Source of the DNA: PALSA-612 sp963846915
GTDB taxonomy: Bacteria; Actinomycetota; Thermoleophilia; Gaiellales; Gaiellaceae
Assembly (NCBI GenBank): GCA_963846915.1
Contig: CAWJXV010000005.1
Location: 186,001 to 250,000, forward strand
Length of the DNA stretch: 64,000 nucleotides
Direction: 5' to 3'
In this document: positions 33,802 to 42,782 of the stretch, one piece after another
Position numbering within the stretch: the first letter of the stretch is position 1
Layout of the letters: the number at the start of each line of letters is the position of its first letter
Position numbers and translations under genes: made by a program
Notes under the pieces: model-generated
Told to the model about the DNA's origin: nothing
Database searches by the model: none
What the model saw: only the letters and a program-made list of their open reading frames with translations

Positions 33802-34835
33802 TGGATGTTGCGTTGAAGATCTGGCGGTTCGACCCGGTCTCCGGCGAGCGCGAGCTACGCACGTACGAAGTCGACGCGCCCGAATGGGCCTGCCTCCTCG
33901 ACGTGCTGGACATCATCAAGGACCAGGTCGACGGGACGCTGTCCTACCGCAAGAGCTGCCGGATGATGATCTGCGGCTCCTGCGGGATGCGGATGGACGG
34001 TGCCGCGGTGCTGGCCTGCAAGGAGCGCATGAAGCCGATCGTCGACGCCGGGCACGTGCCCGTGATCTCGGCGATGGGGAACTTGCCCGTGCTCAAGGAC
34101 CTCGTCGTCGACATGGATCCGTTCTGGGCCAAGATGCGGCACATGAAGCCGTGGCTCGAGCCCGGCTACGCGGAGCCCGGTGAGAAGGAGAATCTCGTCT
34201 CTCGGGAGGAGACCGAGATCATCCACAAGGAGGCGCTCTGCATCAACTGCGGCTGCTGCGTCTCCGAGTGCAACTCGATGGAGTCGGACCCCGAGTTCTT
34301 CGGGCCGGCCGCGCTCGCGAAGGGGATGCGCTTCGTCGGCGACGTCCGCGACCAGGAGACGACGGAGCGGCTCGACCGCTACAGCGACTACCACGGGATC
34401 TGGGACTGCACGCGGTGCTACTTCTGCACGGAGCGCTGCCCGAAGGGCGTCGACCCGCGCGACGCGATCGCGAAGCTCGGAGCCGAGGCGATGCGGCACG
34501 GCATCGACCGCGACATGGGCGCGAAGCACGCGAAGTGGTTCGTCAAATCGGCCGAGACGACCGGTTGGCTCCGCGAGACCGAGCTCGTGCCGAAGACGCA
34601 GGGCATCGTCGCCTCGATCAAGCAGGTCAAGTTCGCGATGAACCTGGCCAAGCACGGCAAGGTGCCGTTTCCCTTCCCGCCCCACGTGGCGAAGGACGTC
34701 GACGAGGCGCGGGCGCTGCACGACATCGTCCGCCAGCAGGATCGCCAGGGTGCGCTCGGCATCGTCCAGGGTGAGAAGGCGATCGAGCGCATCGAGTTCG
34801 CCGAGGCCGAGAAAGCGCACGAGGAGGAGAAGTGA
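33801..34835 (+). CDS. sdhB: Succinate dehydrogenase iron-sulfur subunit with C-terminal extension
   Basis: 344 aa, about 100 longer than classical SdhB. [2Fe-2S] ligands CRMMICGSC plus a cysteine 11 residues on; a second motif CINCGCCVSEC; and a third motif CTRCYFCTERCP with four cysteines, so it can hold a [4Fe-4S] cluster where classical SdhB has [3Fe-4S]. The extension beyond residue 240 (VKFAMNLAKHGKVPFPFPPHV) resembles parts of HdrC/SdhB proteins of SdhABE enzymes. ATG 33801 (TGATG) is preferred; GTG 33798 is in frame. Confidence 0.93.
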   Translation: MDVALKIWRFDPVSGERELRTYEVDAPEWACLLDVLDIIKDQVDGTLSYRKSCRMMICGSCGMRMDGAAVLACKERMKPIVDAGHVPVISAMGNLPVLKDLVVDMDPFWAKMRHMKPWLEPGYAEPGEKENLVSREETEIIHKEALCINCGCCVSECNSMESDPEFFGPAALAKGMRFVGDVRDQETTERLDRYSDYHGIWDCTRCYFCTERCPKGVDPRDAIAKLGAEAMRHGIDRDMGAKHAKWFVKSAETTGWLRETELVPKTQGIVASIKQVKFAMNLAKHGKVPFPFPPHVAKDVDEARALHDIVRQQDRQGALGIVQGEKAIERIEFAEAEKAHEEEK

Positions 34836-34836
34836 C

Positions 34837-35721
34837 GTGAAGAGGGTCGCGTACTACAAGGGTTGCCTCGCGTCGCTCTCCGCCAAGGAGCTCGACATCT
34901 CGACGCAGGCGCTGGCGCCGAGGCTCGGGCTCGAGCTGGACGAGCTCGAGTCGGTCACCTGCTGCGGCGCCGGTGACATTCACGAGGCCGAGCCCGACTA
35001 CTACCTCCACCTGAACGCGCGCATCCTCGCCTACGCCGAGCAGACCGGCTCGGACACGCTGATGACCATCTGCAACGTGTGCACGCTCAACCTGCGGCAG
35101 GCGAACTGGCAGCTGAAGAACGACCTGGCGCTGCGCGAGCGCGTGAACGCGAACCTCCAGGCCGTCGGCGCGCCGCGCTACGAGGCCGGCGTCGAGGTCA
35201 AGCACCTGCTCTGGCTGATCTCCGAGGGTGAGGGCTTCGAGCTGCTCAAGGACGTCGCGCACCGCGGCCTCAAGGGCCTCAAGATCGCGCCGTTCTACGG
35301 CTGTCAGATCCTGCGGCCGTCGAAGATCCTCGGCTTCGAGGACCCGGACCGCCCGTCGTCGCTCGAGCGGATCATCGAGGCCTGCGGGGGCGAGTCGATC
35401 GACTACCCGGCCAAGCTCAAGTGCTGCGGCTTCCCGATCATCCAGGCCCGCGAGGAGGTCGCGCTCGGCGAGCTGATCCAGCCGATCGAGCAGGCGATCG
35501 AGCGCGGCGCCGACGCGATGGTGACGCCGTGCCCGCTCTGCCACCTGTCGCTCGACGCGTGGCAGTCGAAGCTCGAGGCGTCGACCGGACGGAAGCTCGG
35601 CATGCCGATCATCCACCTCTCGCAGCTGATCGGCGTCGCCGCCGGGCTCGGCGAATCCGAGCTCCGGTTCAAGCGCCATGTCGTGCCTGTCACGGCCGTG
35701 GTCGAGAAGCTCAGAGTCTGA
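34837..35721 (+). CDS. HdrB-like CCG-domain subunit of succinate dehydrogenase (SdhE type)
   Basis: 294 aa with two CCG domains. The first has spacing C-x31-CC-x35-C-x2-C (residues 10, 42-43, 79, 82; KGC...TCCGAG...CNVC), exactly the pattern described for HdrB and non-classical Sdh subunits; the second reads YGC...KCCGFP...TPCPLCH. In such enzymes this subunit replaces the haem b membrane anchor and binds an unusual [4Fe-4S] cluster. It follows sdhB by one base. No amphipathic SdhF-like gene follows. Confidence 0.9.
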   Translation: MKRVAYYKGCLASLSAKELDISTQALAPRLGLELDELESVTCCGAGDIHEAEPDYYLHLNARILAYAEQTGSDTLMTICNVCTLNLRQANWQLKNDLALRERVNANLQAVGAPRYEAGVEVKHLLWLISEGEGFELLKDVAHRGLKGLKIAPFYGCQILRPSKILGFEDPDRPSSLERIIEACGGESIDYPAKLKCCGFPIIQAREEVALGELIQPIEQAIERGADAMVTPCPLCHLSLDAWQSKLEASTGRKLGMPIIHLSQLIGVAAGLGESELRFKRHVVPVTAVVEKLRV

Positions 35722-36521
35722 ACGCCTGGGCCTGGGTCGCCGTCGGGCTGGGCGCCGCGGCGCTCGGCTGTCTCGCCTGGGGATGGTTCGAGGCGGGGTG
35801 GCCGAGGTTCCGGGTGCTCGAGCTCGCGATCGCCGGATTGCCGGCCGAGCTCGACGGGATGCGGATCGCGCATCTCTCGGACTTCCATCTCGGCGTGCCG
35901 TCGCGCGGCAGCCGCGCCGTGAAGCTCGGGGTCGACTGGGCGGCGTCCCTCGACGCGGACTTCGTGGCGATCACAGGCGACCTCGCCTCGCGTCCCTCCG
36001 GTGAGCGGGTGCTGCGCGAGCTCGTGGCGCTGCTCGAGCGCTGCTACGCGATCCTCGGCAACCACGACCGCGCTGTCAGCCGCGATCCGTTCTCGAAGCC
36101 GGTCGTGCTGCACGAGCTCGAGCCCGCGACGCTGCTCCTCGACGAGGGTCGGATGCTGGACGTGCGCGGGCGGCGCGTTTGGGTGGCCGGCTTCGACCCG
36201 CGCTCGCGGGGCCGGGAGCCCGACCTGTCGCAGGACGCCGATTTGCGGGTCGCGCTCTCGCACTTCCCGGGTGTGCTCGACCGGCTCCCGGAAGGCTCGT
36301 TCGAGCTCGTCCTCGCCGGGCACATGCACGACGGGCAGATCTGCGTGCCGTACCCGGGCGGCAAGATCAGGCTCGCCCATCCGCGCACGCACTACACGCA
36401 CGGCACGTACCGGCGCGCGGGCACCGTCATGCACGTGTCGCCCGGTCTTGGCACGACGTTCCTGCCGCTGCGTTTCTTCGCCCGCCCCGAGGCGACCGAG
36501 CTCGTGCTGCGCGCAGCCTAA
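35718..36521 (+). CDS. Calcineurin-like metallophosphoesterase, membrane-anchored
   Basis: 267 aa. Metal ligands appear as SDFHLG, TGDLASR, GNHD, and GHMHDGQI, the metallophosphoesterase series. An N-terminal hydrophobic helix (WAWVAVGLGAAALGCLAWGW) is kept only if translation starts at CTG 35718, which overlaps the preceding stop as CTGA; the first conventional start, GTG 35814, would remove the helix. Related YkuE/YaeI-type proteins act on membrane-linked phosphoesters. Substrate unknown. Confidence 0.85.
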   Translation: MNAWAWVAVGLGAAALGCLAWGWFEAGWPRFRVLELAIAGLPAELDGMRIAHLSDFHLGVPSRGSRAVKLGVDWAASLDADFVAITGDLASRPSGERVLRELVALLERCYAILGNHDRAVSRDPFSKPVVLHELEPATLLLDEGRMLDVRGRRVWVAGFDPRSRGREPDLSQDADLRVALSHFPGVLDRLPEGSFELVLAGHMHDGQICVPYPGGKIRLAHPRTHYTHGTYRRAGTVMHVSPGLGTTFLPLRFFARPEATELVLRAA

Positions 36522-36530
36522 ACTCTGGCA

Positions 36531-36830
36531 GTGGAGGGCAATGCCCGCATCTCGCCCGACGTGCTCGCCAGATACGCGGCGGACGCGGCACGGGAGGTGC
36601 CGGGCGTCCGTGGCCTCGTCGACAGTCGCATGCCGGGGCGACGCGCCGTGCGGATCGCCACCGAGAACGGCGCGCTCGCGGTCGAGGTGCACGTGAGCGT
36701 CGACTGGGGTGCGCCGATCCCGACTGTCGCACGCGAAGTGCAGACGCGGATCGCCGACCATCTCGGCCGGACGGCGGACTCGCGTCCCGCCAGGGTCGAC
36801 GTGGTCGTCGAGCAGATCGGGCCGGGGTAG
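36531..36830 (+). CDS. Asp23/Gls24-family protein
   Basis: 99 aa. The ISPDVLARYAADAAREVPGV start and the pattern VRIATENGALAVEVHVSVDWG...IPTVAREVQTRIADHL are typical of Asp23/Gls24 (DUF322) proteins linked to envelope stress in Gram-positive bacteria. GTG start 9 bp after the phosphoesterase gene; the next gene begins 2 bp after its stop. Confidence 0.85.
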   Translation: MEGNARISPDVLARYAADAAREVPGVRGLVDSRMPGRRAVRIATENGALAVEVHVSVDWGAPIPTVAREVQTRIADHLGRTADSRPARVDVVVEQIGPG

Positions 36831-36832
36831 GC

Positions 36833-37453
36833 ATGCCCCCACGCGTGGCCGGCCTCACCGGCGCGACGATCCAGAGCGCGCCGTCCGTGTGCCGCGAATG
36901 CATCTGGTGGCAGTCGCGCGGGGGCCGCGAAGTCGACAAGAGCCGCTGGCGGGAGCGCATCGAGGAGGAGTGGGGGGCATGGGGCACGCTCTACTACGAC
37001 GACGACGGGCGGCTGCTCGGATCGATGCAGTACGGCCCGGCCGGGCTCTATCCGCGCGCCGCAGACCTGCCCGCCGGACCCCCGTCCGAGGACGCGCTGC
37101 TCGTCACCTGCGCCTATCTCGTCGACCGCTCGACGCCCTGGGTCATGCAGTCGCTCTTCCTGGCGGCGATCGGCGACGCCCGCGACAAGGGCGCGAAGGC
37201 GGTCGAGGCGTTCGGCTACCGCTACCGCGAGGGCGCCTCGATGCACGAGCGCTTCCTCCGCCACCGGACGATCTTCCCGCACGACTTCCTCGCCGACTTC
37301 GGCTTCGTCGTCGTCCGCCGCCAGGCTCAGGTCGAGCTGGCACGACTGGAGCTCGGCGGTCTCGTGCCGGTGGTCGAGGGCCGCCGCGCGAAGGTCATGC
37401 GCGTGCTGCGCGAGGTACTCTCGCCGCAGCCGGTGCCGGCGCCGCGTCCCTAG
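36833..37453 (+). CDS. Hypothetical protein, GNAT-like fold possible
   Basis: 206 aa. An N-terminal SVCRECIWWQSRGGRE stretch is followed by KSRWRERIEEEWGAWGTLYY, DDGRLLGSMQYGPAGLYP and AYLVDRSTPWVMQSLFLAAIGDARDKGAKAVEAFGYRY; this strand-then-helix order recalls GNAT acetyltransferases, but the acetyl-CoA loop is weak. No experimentally named family recognised. It converges on asd with a 4-bp overlap of the 3' ends. Confidence 0.7.
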   Translation: MPPRVAGLTGATIQSAPSVCRECIWWQSRGGREVDKSRWRERIEEEWGAWGTLYYDDDGRLLGSMQYGPAGLYPRAADLPAGPPSEDALLVTCAYLVDRSTPWVMQSLFLAAIGDARDKGAKAVEAFGYRYREGASMHERFLRHRTIFPHDFLADFGFVVVRRQAQVELARLELGGLVPVVEGRRAKVMRVLREVLSPQPVPAPRP

Positions 37454-38400
37454 GCCGCGAGCGCCTGGGCGCCGAGGAGGAGCTCGGCGATCTGGATCGC
37501 GTTCAGCGCCGCGCCCTTGCGCAGGTTGTCGCACGAGACGAACAGGCAAAGGCCGTTCTCGGCCGTCGGATCGCGGCGGATCCGCCCGACGAGCACACGG
37601 TCGCTCGCGGCGGCCTTGCGCGGCGAGGGGACATCCTCGAGCTGGACGGCCGGCGACGCGGCGAGGAGCTCGGTCGCCGCCTCCGGCGTCAGCCGTTCCT
37701 CCGTCTCGACCCAGATTGCCTCGGAGTGCCCGACGAGGATCGGCACGCGGACGCAGGCTGCCGAGATCGGCAAGTCCGACAGCCCCAGCACCTTGCGGCT
37801 CTCCTCGCGGATCTTCGTCTCCTCGTCGAACTCGACTCCGTCGAAGTCCCAGTCCATGCGCAGATCGTGGTCGGCGGGCGCCTCGGCGAGCAGCCGCTCC
37901 ATCGAGCGCGCACCGGCACCCGACACCGACTGGTAGGTCGCAACGCGGACGCGGGCGAGACCAGCCTCGCGGTGCAGCGGCTCGAGCGTGCAGGTGAGCG
38001 GGATCGTGCAGCAGTTCGGGTTGGCGACGACGCCGTCGTGCTCGAGCGCGCGGTCGCCGTTCACCTCCGGGACCACGAGAGGCACGCCGTCGACGAGGCG
38101 GTAGGCCGAGGACTTGTCGATCGCCATCGCGCCGCCGGCGACGGCGTGCGGCACGAGCTCAAGGCTCGCCGAGGTGCCGACCGAGAACAGGAACAGGTCG
38201 ACGCCGGCTGTCTCCAGCGCCTCGGGCGTCGCCTCCTCGATCGTCAGCTCGCGGCGGCCGAACGGGACCGACGTCCCCGCCGAGCTGGCCGAGGCGAAGG
38301 CACGGACGCGCTCGTAGCCCCGTTCGGCGAGCAGCGCCAGCGTCACCTGCCCGACGGCACCCGTGGCGCCGACGACGCCGATTCGGGCCTCGCTACCCAT
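37450..38400 (-). CDS. asd: Aspartate-semialdehyde dehydrogenase
   Basis: Second step of the aspartate pathway toward lysine, threonine and methionine. 316 aa; NADP loop GVVGATGAVGQVTL, catalytic cysteine in NPNCCTIPL, SVSGAGARSMERL, and GHSEAIWVETE with the active-site histidine. ATG 38400 lies 8 bp inside the 3' end of lysC, so the two are translationally coupled. Confidence 0.95.
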   Translation of the reverse strand: MGSEARIGVVGATGAVGQVTLALLAERGYERVRAFASASSAGTSVPFGRRELTIEEATPEALETAGVDLFLFSVGTSASLELVPHAVAGGAMAIDKSSAYRLVDGVPLVVPEVNGDRALEHDGVVANPNCCTIPLTCTLEPLHREAGLARVRVATYQSVSGAGARSMERLLAEAPADHDLRMDWDFDGVEFDEETKIREESRKVLGLSDLPISAACVRVPILVGHSEAIWVETEERLTPEAATELLAASPAVQLEDVPSPRKAAASDRVLVGRIRRDPTAENGLCLFVSCDNLRKGAALNAIQIAELLLGAQALAA

Positions 38401-39700
38401 CCGCACCCGCCCTCGAGCCGTCCGCCGCGCCGAGCTCGAAGCGGTCGTGGAGCGCCTGCACGGCGCGCTCAACCTCGCTCGCGCGCACGACGCAGGAGAC
38501 GCGGATCGACGAGGTCGAGATGATCTCCAGGTTGATGCCGTTCTCGGCAAGCGCGTCGAACATGTCGGCGGCCACGCCCGGGTGGCTCTTCATGCCGGCG
38601 CCAATCAGCGACACCTTCGCGATCTCGGGATCGGTCTCGACGCGCTGCGCGCCCAGCTCTTGCGCAGTCGACCGGAGGATCGGCTCGGCGACGGTGAGGT
38701 CCGTCTTCGGCATCGTGAACGAGATCGTCGCGTGCCCGTGCTCGGAGACGTTCTGGACGATCATGTCGATGTTCACGCCCGCGTCGGCGAGCGGCCGGAA
38801 CACACGCGCGGCCACGCCGGGGCGGTCGGGCACGCCGATGATCGTCACCTTCGCCTCGGTCGTGTCGTGCGTGACGCCCGAGATGATCGCCTTCTCCAGC
38901 ATGCGTTCGTCCTCCTCGCCGATCCACGTGCCCTCGCCTTCGCCGAAGGACGATCTCACGTGCAGCCTCACACCGTAGTTGCGCGCGAGCTCGACAGAGC
39001 GAAGAGCCATGACCTTCGCCCCGCACGCGGACATCTCGAGCATCTCGTCGTAACTGACCGCCTCCAGCTTGCGCGCCTCGGCGACGATCCGCGGGTCGGC
39101 GGTGTAGACCCCCTCGACGTCGGTGTAGATCTCGCAGGCATCCGCTCCGAGCGCCACCGAGAGTGCGACCGCGGTCGTATCCGAAGCTCCGCGACCCAGC
39201 GTCGTGATCTCCTTGGCGGTCGACACCCCCTGGAAGCCGGCGACGAGCACGATCTTTCCCTGGTCGAGCGCCTCGTGGATCCGCTGGCCGCGGATGTCGA
39301 CGATCTTCGCCTTGCCGTGGGCGGTGTCCGTGACGATGCCCGCCTGCGAACCGGTGAGCGAGATCGCCTCGTGGTCGAGGTCGTTGATCGCCATGGCGGC
39401 GAGCGCGACCGAGATGCGCTCGCCGACCGAGATCAGCATGTCGAGCTCGCGCGGATCGGGAGTCGGCGACACCTGGCGGGCGAGGTCGATCAGCTCGTCG
39501 GTCGTCTGCCCCATCGCCGAGAGCACCGCCACTACCCGGCTGCCTGCCTCGCGCGCCGCGACGATCCGCCGCGCGACCGCCTTCAGGCGCTCGGGGTCGG
39601 CTACCGACGTGCCGCCGAACTTCATCACGATCGTCCCGACCGAGGCGGGTCGGTCGCCGCGCGCGACGGACGGGACGGCCTCGTAGTGCGTGGTGGCCAT
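38393..39700 (-). CDS. lysC: Aspartate kinase
   Basis: 435 aa. Kinase domain with VMKFGGTSVADPERLKAVA and GRGASDTTAVAL; two ACT domains at the C-terminus (about 285-430; VTIIGVPDRPGVAARVF and VSLIGAGMKSHPGVAADMF) for allosteric control by lysine/threonine. ATG 39700 (MATTHYEAV) is chosen; an upstream ATG at 39736 is in frame. First gene of the lysC-asd pair. Confidence 0.95.
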   Translation of the reverse strand: MATTHYEAVPSVARGDRPASVGTIVMKFGGTSVADPERLKAVARRIVAAREAGSRVVAVLSAMGQTTDELIDLARQVSPTPDPRELDMLISVGERISVALAAMAINDLDHEAISLTGSQAGIVTDTAHGKAKIVDIRGQRIHEALDQGKIVLVAGFQGVSTAKEITTLGRGASDTTAVALSVALGADACEIYTDVEGVYTADPRIVAEARKLEAVSYDEMLEMSACGAKVMALRSVELARNYGVRLHVRSSFGEGEGTWIGEEDERMLEKAIISGVTHDTTEAKVTIIGVPDRPGVAARVFRPLADAGVNIDMIVQNVSEHGHATISFTMPKTDLTVAEPILRSTAQELGAQRVETDPEIAKVSLIGAGMKSHPGVAADMFDALAENGINLEIISTSSIRVSCVVRASEVERAVQALHDRFELGAADGSRAGADG

Positions 39701-39741
39701 CGTCTGATTGTAGGGACAGCCCCGACGTACACTCATTCCCC

Positions 39742-40599
39742 GTGCGGGTCGGGATCGTCAGCGCGGGTGCGATGGGAAGCGCCGTCGGCGGGGCGCTGCG
39801 GGAAGGCGGCGCCGAGGTCGTGACGACCGTCGCGGGGCGGAGCGAGCGGACGGCGCGTCTCGCCGAGGAGGCTGGGCTCGAGTGCCTGCCCGACCTCGAT
39901 GCGGTCGTTGCGAAGGCCGACGTCGTGCTCTCGATCGCTCCGCCCGGCGAGGCGGAGGAGATCGCGGGGGCGATCGGCGCGGCGGCGCAGCGGGGCGCGT
40001 CACGGCCGCTCGTGGCCGACCTGAACGCCGTCTCGCCGGACACCGCGCGCCGGATCGAAGCGGCTCTCGCCAAGCGAGGTCTCGACCTCGTCGACGGCTC
40101 GATCTCGGGCCCGCCGCCGCGCGCCGCCGCCTCGACGCGCATCTACCTCTCGGGCTCGCGCGCGCAGGAGGTGGCGGGGCTGCCGTTCGCGGGCGTGAGG
40201 CTGATCCCGGTCGGAGCCGAGGTCGGGACGGCGTCGGCCGTGAAGATGTGCACCGCATCCGTGTACAAGGGCTCGGTAGCGATCCTTGTGCAAGCCCTCC
40301 TGACCGCACGCGAGAACGGCGTCCTCGACCATGTGCTCGACGACCTCGCGGAGCTCGCCGACGGTGCCGGACGCTCGATCGCCCGCTCGGCCACGAAATC
40401 GGCCCGCTACGTGGGCGAGATGCGCGAGATCGCCGCCACCCAGGCGGCGGCAGGACTGACGCCTGCCCTCTTCGAGGCGATGGCCGAGGTCTACTCGGCG
40501 TTGTCCCGGCGACCGCTCGCGCAGGAAAGCCCGGAGAGCATCGGCGCCGATGTCGAGCTCGCCGACGTCCTCCGGGACCTGGCGCCGGACGCCCGGTAG
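39742..40599 (+). CDS. NAD(P)-binding 6-phosphogluconate-dehydrogenase-like protein (DUF1932)
   Basis: 285 aa. N-terminal Rossmann domain (VGIVSAGAMGSAVGGALREGG) and a C-terminal DUF1932-like helical domain containing SAVKMCTASVYKGSVAI with the likely catalytic lysine. The family covers beta-hydroxyacid-type dehydrogenases. It precedes three tandem propeller-like genes by 10 bp on the same strand, so it may act with them. Confidence 0.83.
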   Translation: MRVGIVSAGAMGSAVGGALREGGAEVVTTVAGRSERTARLAEEAGLECLPDLDAVVAKADVVLSIAPPGEAEEIAGAIGAAAQRGASRPLVADLNAVSPDTARRIEAALAKRGLDLVDGSISGPPPRAAASTRIYLSGSRAQEVAGLPFAGVRLIPVGAEVGTASAVKMCTASVYKGSVAILVQALLTARENGVLDHVLDDLAELADGAGRSIARSATKSARYVGEMREIAATQAAAGLTPALFEAMAEVYSALSRRPLAQESPESIGADVELADVLRDLAPDAR

Positions 40600-40609
40600 C
40601 CTGCGGCTC

Positions 40610-41683
40610 GTGCCCGAGCCAACGGTCAGGCGAGTTGCCGTCACGTCCGCGATCCGCCACGTCGGTCCCTCGGCGGTCAGCGGGTACTTCCGGATCCTCG
40701 ACCTGGAGAAGGGTCGTGTGTCCTTCGTGACGCCGTCGCCGGAGAGCACCTTCCGCACGCTCGACCCGAATCCCCGCGGCGGCACGCGCGGGGCGCGAGG
40801 GGTCTCGGTGCACGGCGATCGGCTCGTGGTCGCGAACGCGGAGCGCCTGTTCGTCTTCGACCCGTCGTGGCGGCTCGTCTCCGAGCTCAGCGACCGGCTG
40901 ATGTCGGACGTCCACGACGTGCTCGCCGAGGAGAACGGGGTCTGGATCGCCGCCACCGGCTGTGACCTGCTCCTCTTCGTCACCTGGGGCGGGCGCATCG
41001 AGCACGAGTGGTCGCTGCGGCGCGATCGCAAGCTCCTGCGAGAGCTCGGATTCCGCGAGCGGTCGCTGCGGCGCATCGACCCCGCGATCGACTGGCGCGA
41101 CCCCCGGGCGCGGGGCGCCGGCTACGAGCGGCTGCACCTGAACAGCCTCGCGCGCAGCGAGAACGGCCTGCTCGCGTCGCTCGGCCGCGTCGCCTGGACC
41201 GTCGAGCCGCAGCGCGAGTTCTCGTCGGCGCTCGTGCAGATCTCGCCAAAGGGGATCGTCTCGGTGCTGTTCCGCCGGCCGTCGACGGTCGTCCCGAACC
41301 ACAACGTCGCGGTGGACGGCGAGCACCTCGTCTACAACGACAGCGACCGGGACCGCCTCGTCGCCGTCGACCGCGTAGATGGAACCGAGCGCTGCGCCGT
41401 GCAGATCCCCGGCGACCCGAGCTGGGCGCGCGGACTGGCGCGCGTGGGCGCCGGCCGCTGGCTCGTCGGCAGCCAGTCGCCGCTCGCCGTCTACGAGATC
41501 GACCTCGACCGCGGCGAGGTCGTCGAGGAGTACCCGCTGGGAGGCGTCAAAGACGAGACCGTGTACGGGATCTGCCCGATCCCGGACGCGTTCGGCGAGC
41601 CCCGGCAGCCGCTCGGCGACGACCCGTACGAGTTCTGGAAGCGGGCGGTCGCGACCCCCGCCGCGGCGCCGGTAGGAGGCTGA
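40610..41683 (+). CDS. Propeller-like tandem paralogue 1
   Basis: 357 aa, no signal peptide or membrane segment. Conserved blocks shared by the three paralogues: an N-terminal RxVxVTSxxR, LDPNPRGGTRGARGVSVHG, RLVVANAERLFVFD, SDVHDVLAEENGVW, VPNHNVAVDGEHLVYNDSD, WARGLARVGAGRWLVGSQ and YPLGGVKDETVYGI, ending DDPYEFWKR. Repeated short strands with His/Asn motifs suggest a beta-propeller like DUF4915/TIGR03032 proteins; catalysis is unknown. GTG start. Confidence 0.75.
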   Translation: MPEPTVRRVAVTSAIRHVGPSAVSGYFRILDLEKGRVSFVTPSPESTFRTLDPNPRGGTRGARGVSVHGDRLVVANAERLFVFDPSWRLVSELSDRLMSDVHDVLAEENGVWIAATGCDLLLFVTWGGRIEHEWSLRRDRKLLRELGFRERSLRRIDPAIDWRDPRARGAGYERLHLNSLARSENGLLASLGRVAWTVEPQREFSSALVQISPKGIVSVLFRRPSTVVPNHNVAVDGEHLVYNDSDRDRLVAVDRVDGTERCAVQIPGDPSWARGLARVGAGRWLVGSQSPLAVYEIDLDRGEVVEEYPLGGVKDETVYGICPIPDAFGEPRQPLGDDPYEFWKRAVATPAAAPVGG

Positions 41684-41687
41684 CCCG

Positions 41688-42782
41688 GTGTCCGTGCCCG
41701 ACCCGGCTGCCGCGCGCCGCGTCCTCGTCACCTCCAGCGTGCGTTGGGCTTGGGTCAGCGAGGTCAGCTCGTATCTGCGCGTGATCGACCTGGAACAGGA
41801 ACGGGTCACCTTCCTTGCCCCGGTGCCCGAGAGCCGCTGGCGCGAGCACGATCCGAACCCGCGCGGCGGTGCCCGTGGCGCGAGAGGCATCTCCGTCCAC
41901 GGCGATCGGCTCGTGGTCGCGAACGGCGAGCGCCTGTTCGTCTTCGACACGTCCTGGCAGCTCGTCGACCAGCTTTCGCACCCGATGCTCTCGAACGTGC
42001 ACGACATCCTGGCAGAGGAAAACGGCATCTGGGCGACGGCATGCGGCTGCGACATGCTCGTCCGTCTGAGCTGGGAGGGCCAGCTCGAGGAGTGGTGGTC
42101 GTTCCGGGACGATCGCGGGCTGTACCGGAAGCTGGGGTATCACCGGCGGAACCTCCCCCGCGTCAGCCCGGACCTCGACTACCGCGACCCGCGCGTCCAG
42201 GCCGAGACCGCCGACCTCGTGCACTTGAACGGCGTCGTTCGCAGCGCCGACGGGCTCCTCCTGTCGTTCGGTTGCGTGACGAACACGGGCGAGGCCGACG
42301 CCTTCGCGATCGTGCGGCTGGCGGACAAGCGCCCGCGCCGCCCGCGGAGCGCCTCGCTCCTCCTGCACCGTCGCGGCGTCGGCGTGCCCAACCACAACAT
42401 CGGTCGAGAGGGCGACCTGCTCGTCTATAACGACAGCAACGCGAACCGGCTCGTGGCCGTCGACGCCTCGAGCGGCGAGGAGCGGATCTCCGTCGACATC
42501 CCCGGCGACCCGGGCTTCGCGCGCGGCCTCGCCCGGATCGGACCCGGCCGCTGGCTCGTCGGCAGCCAGGCGCCGCTCGCCGTCTACGCCGTCGACCTCC
42601 GAGGCGGCGAGATCGTCGCCACCTATCCGCTCGGCGGCGTCGAGAACGAGACGGTCTACGGCATCTGCGTGCTCCCAGACGCGTTCGGCGACCCGCCGCC
42701 CGTCCGAATGACCGACCTGGACCCGTACGCGTTCTGGCGTCAGGTCTCGCCCGGCACCGGGTTCACGCCCGTCCCCGCGTGA
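41688..42782 (+). CDS. Propeller-like tandem paralogue 2
   Basis: 364 aa; GTG 41688 preceded by TAGGAGG. The same blocks occur as in paralogue 1 (DPNPRGGARGARGISVHGDR, NVHDILAEENGIW, VPNHNIGREGDLLVYNDSN, FARGLARIGPGRWLVGSQ, YPLGGVENETVYGI, DPYAFWRQ). The DVHD/NVHD and PNHN motifs are constant and could bind metal or a glycan. It overlaps paralogue 3 by GTGA. Confidence 0.75.
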   Translation: MSVPDPAAARRVLVTSSVRWAWVSEVSSYLRVIDLEQERVTFLAPVPESRWREHDPNPRGGARGARGISVHGDRLVVANGERLFVFDTSWQLVDQLSHPMLSNVHDILAEENGIWATACGCDMLVRLSWEGQLEEWWSFRDDRGLYRKLGYHRRNLPRVSPDLDYRDPRVQAETADLVHLNGVVRSADGLLLSFGCVTNTGEADAFAIVRLADKRPRRPRSASLLLHRRGVGVPNHNIGREGDLLVYNDSNANRLVAVDASSGEERISVDIPGDPGFARGLARIGPGRWLVGSQAPLAVYAVDLRGGEIVATYPLGGVENETVYGICVLPDAFGDPPPVRMTDLDPYAFWRQVSPGTGFTPVPA

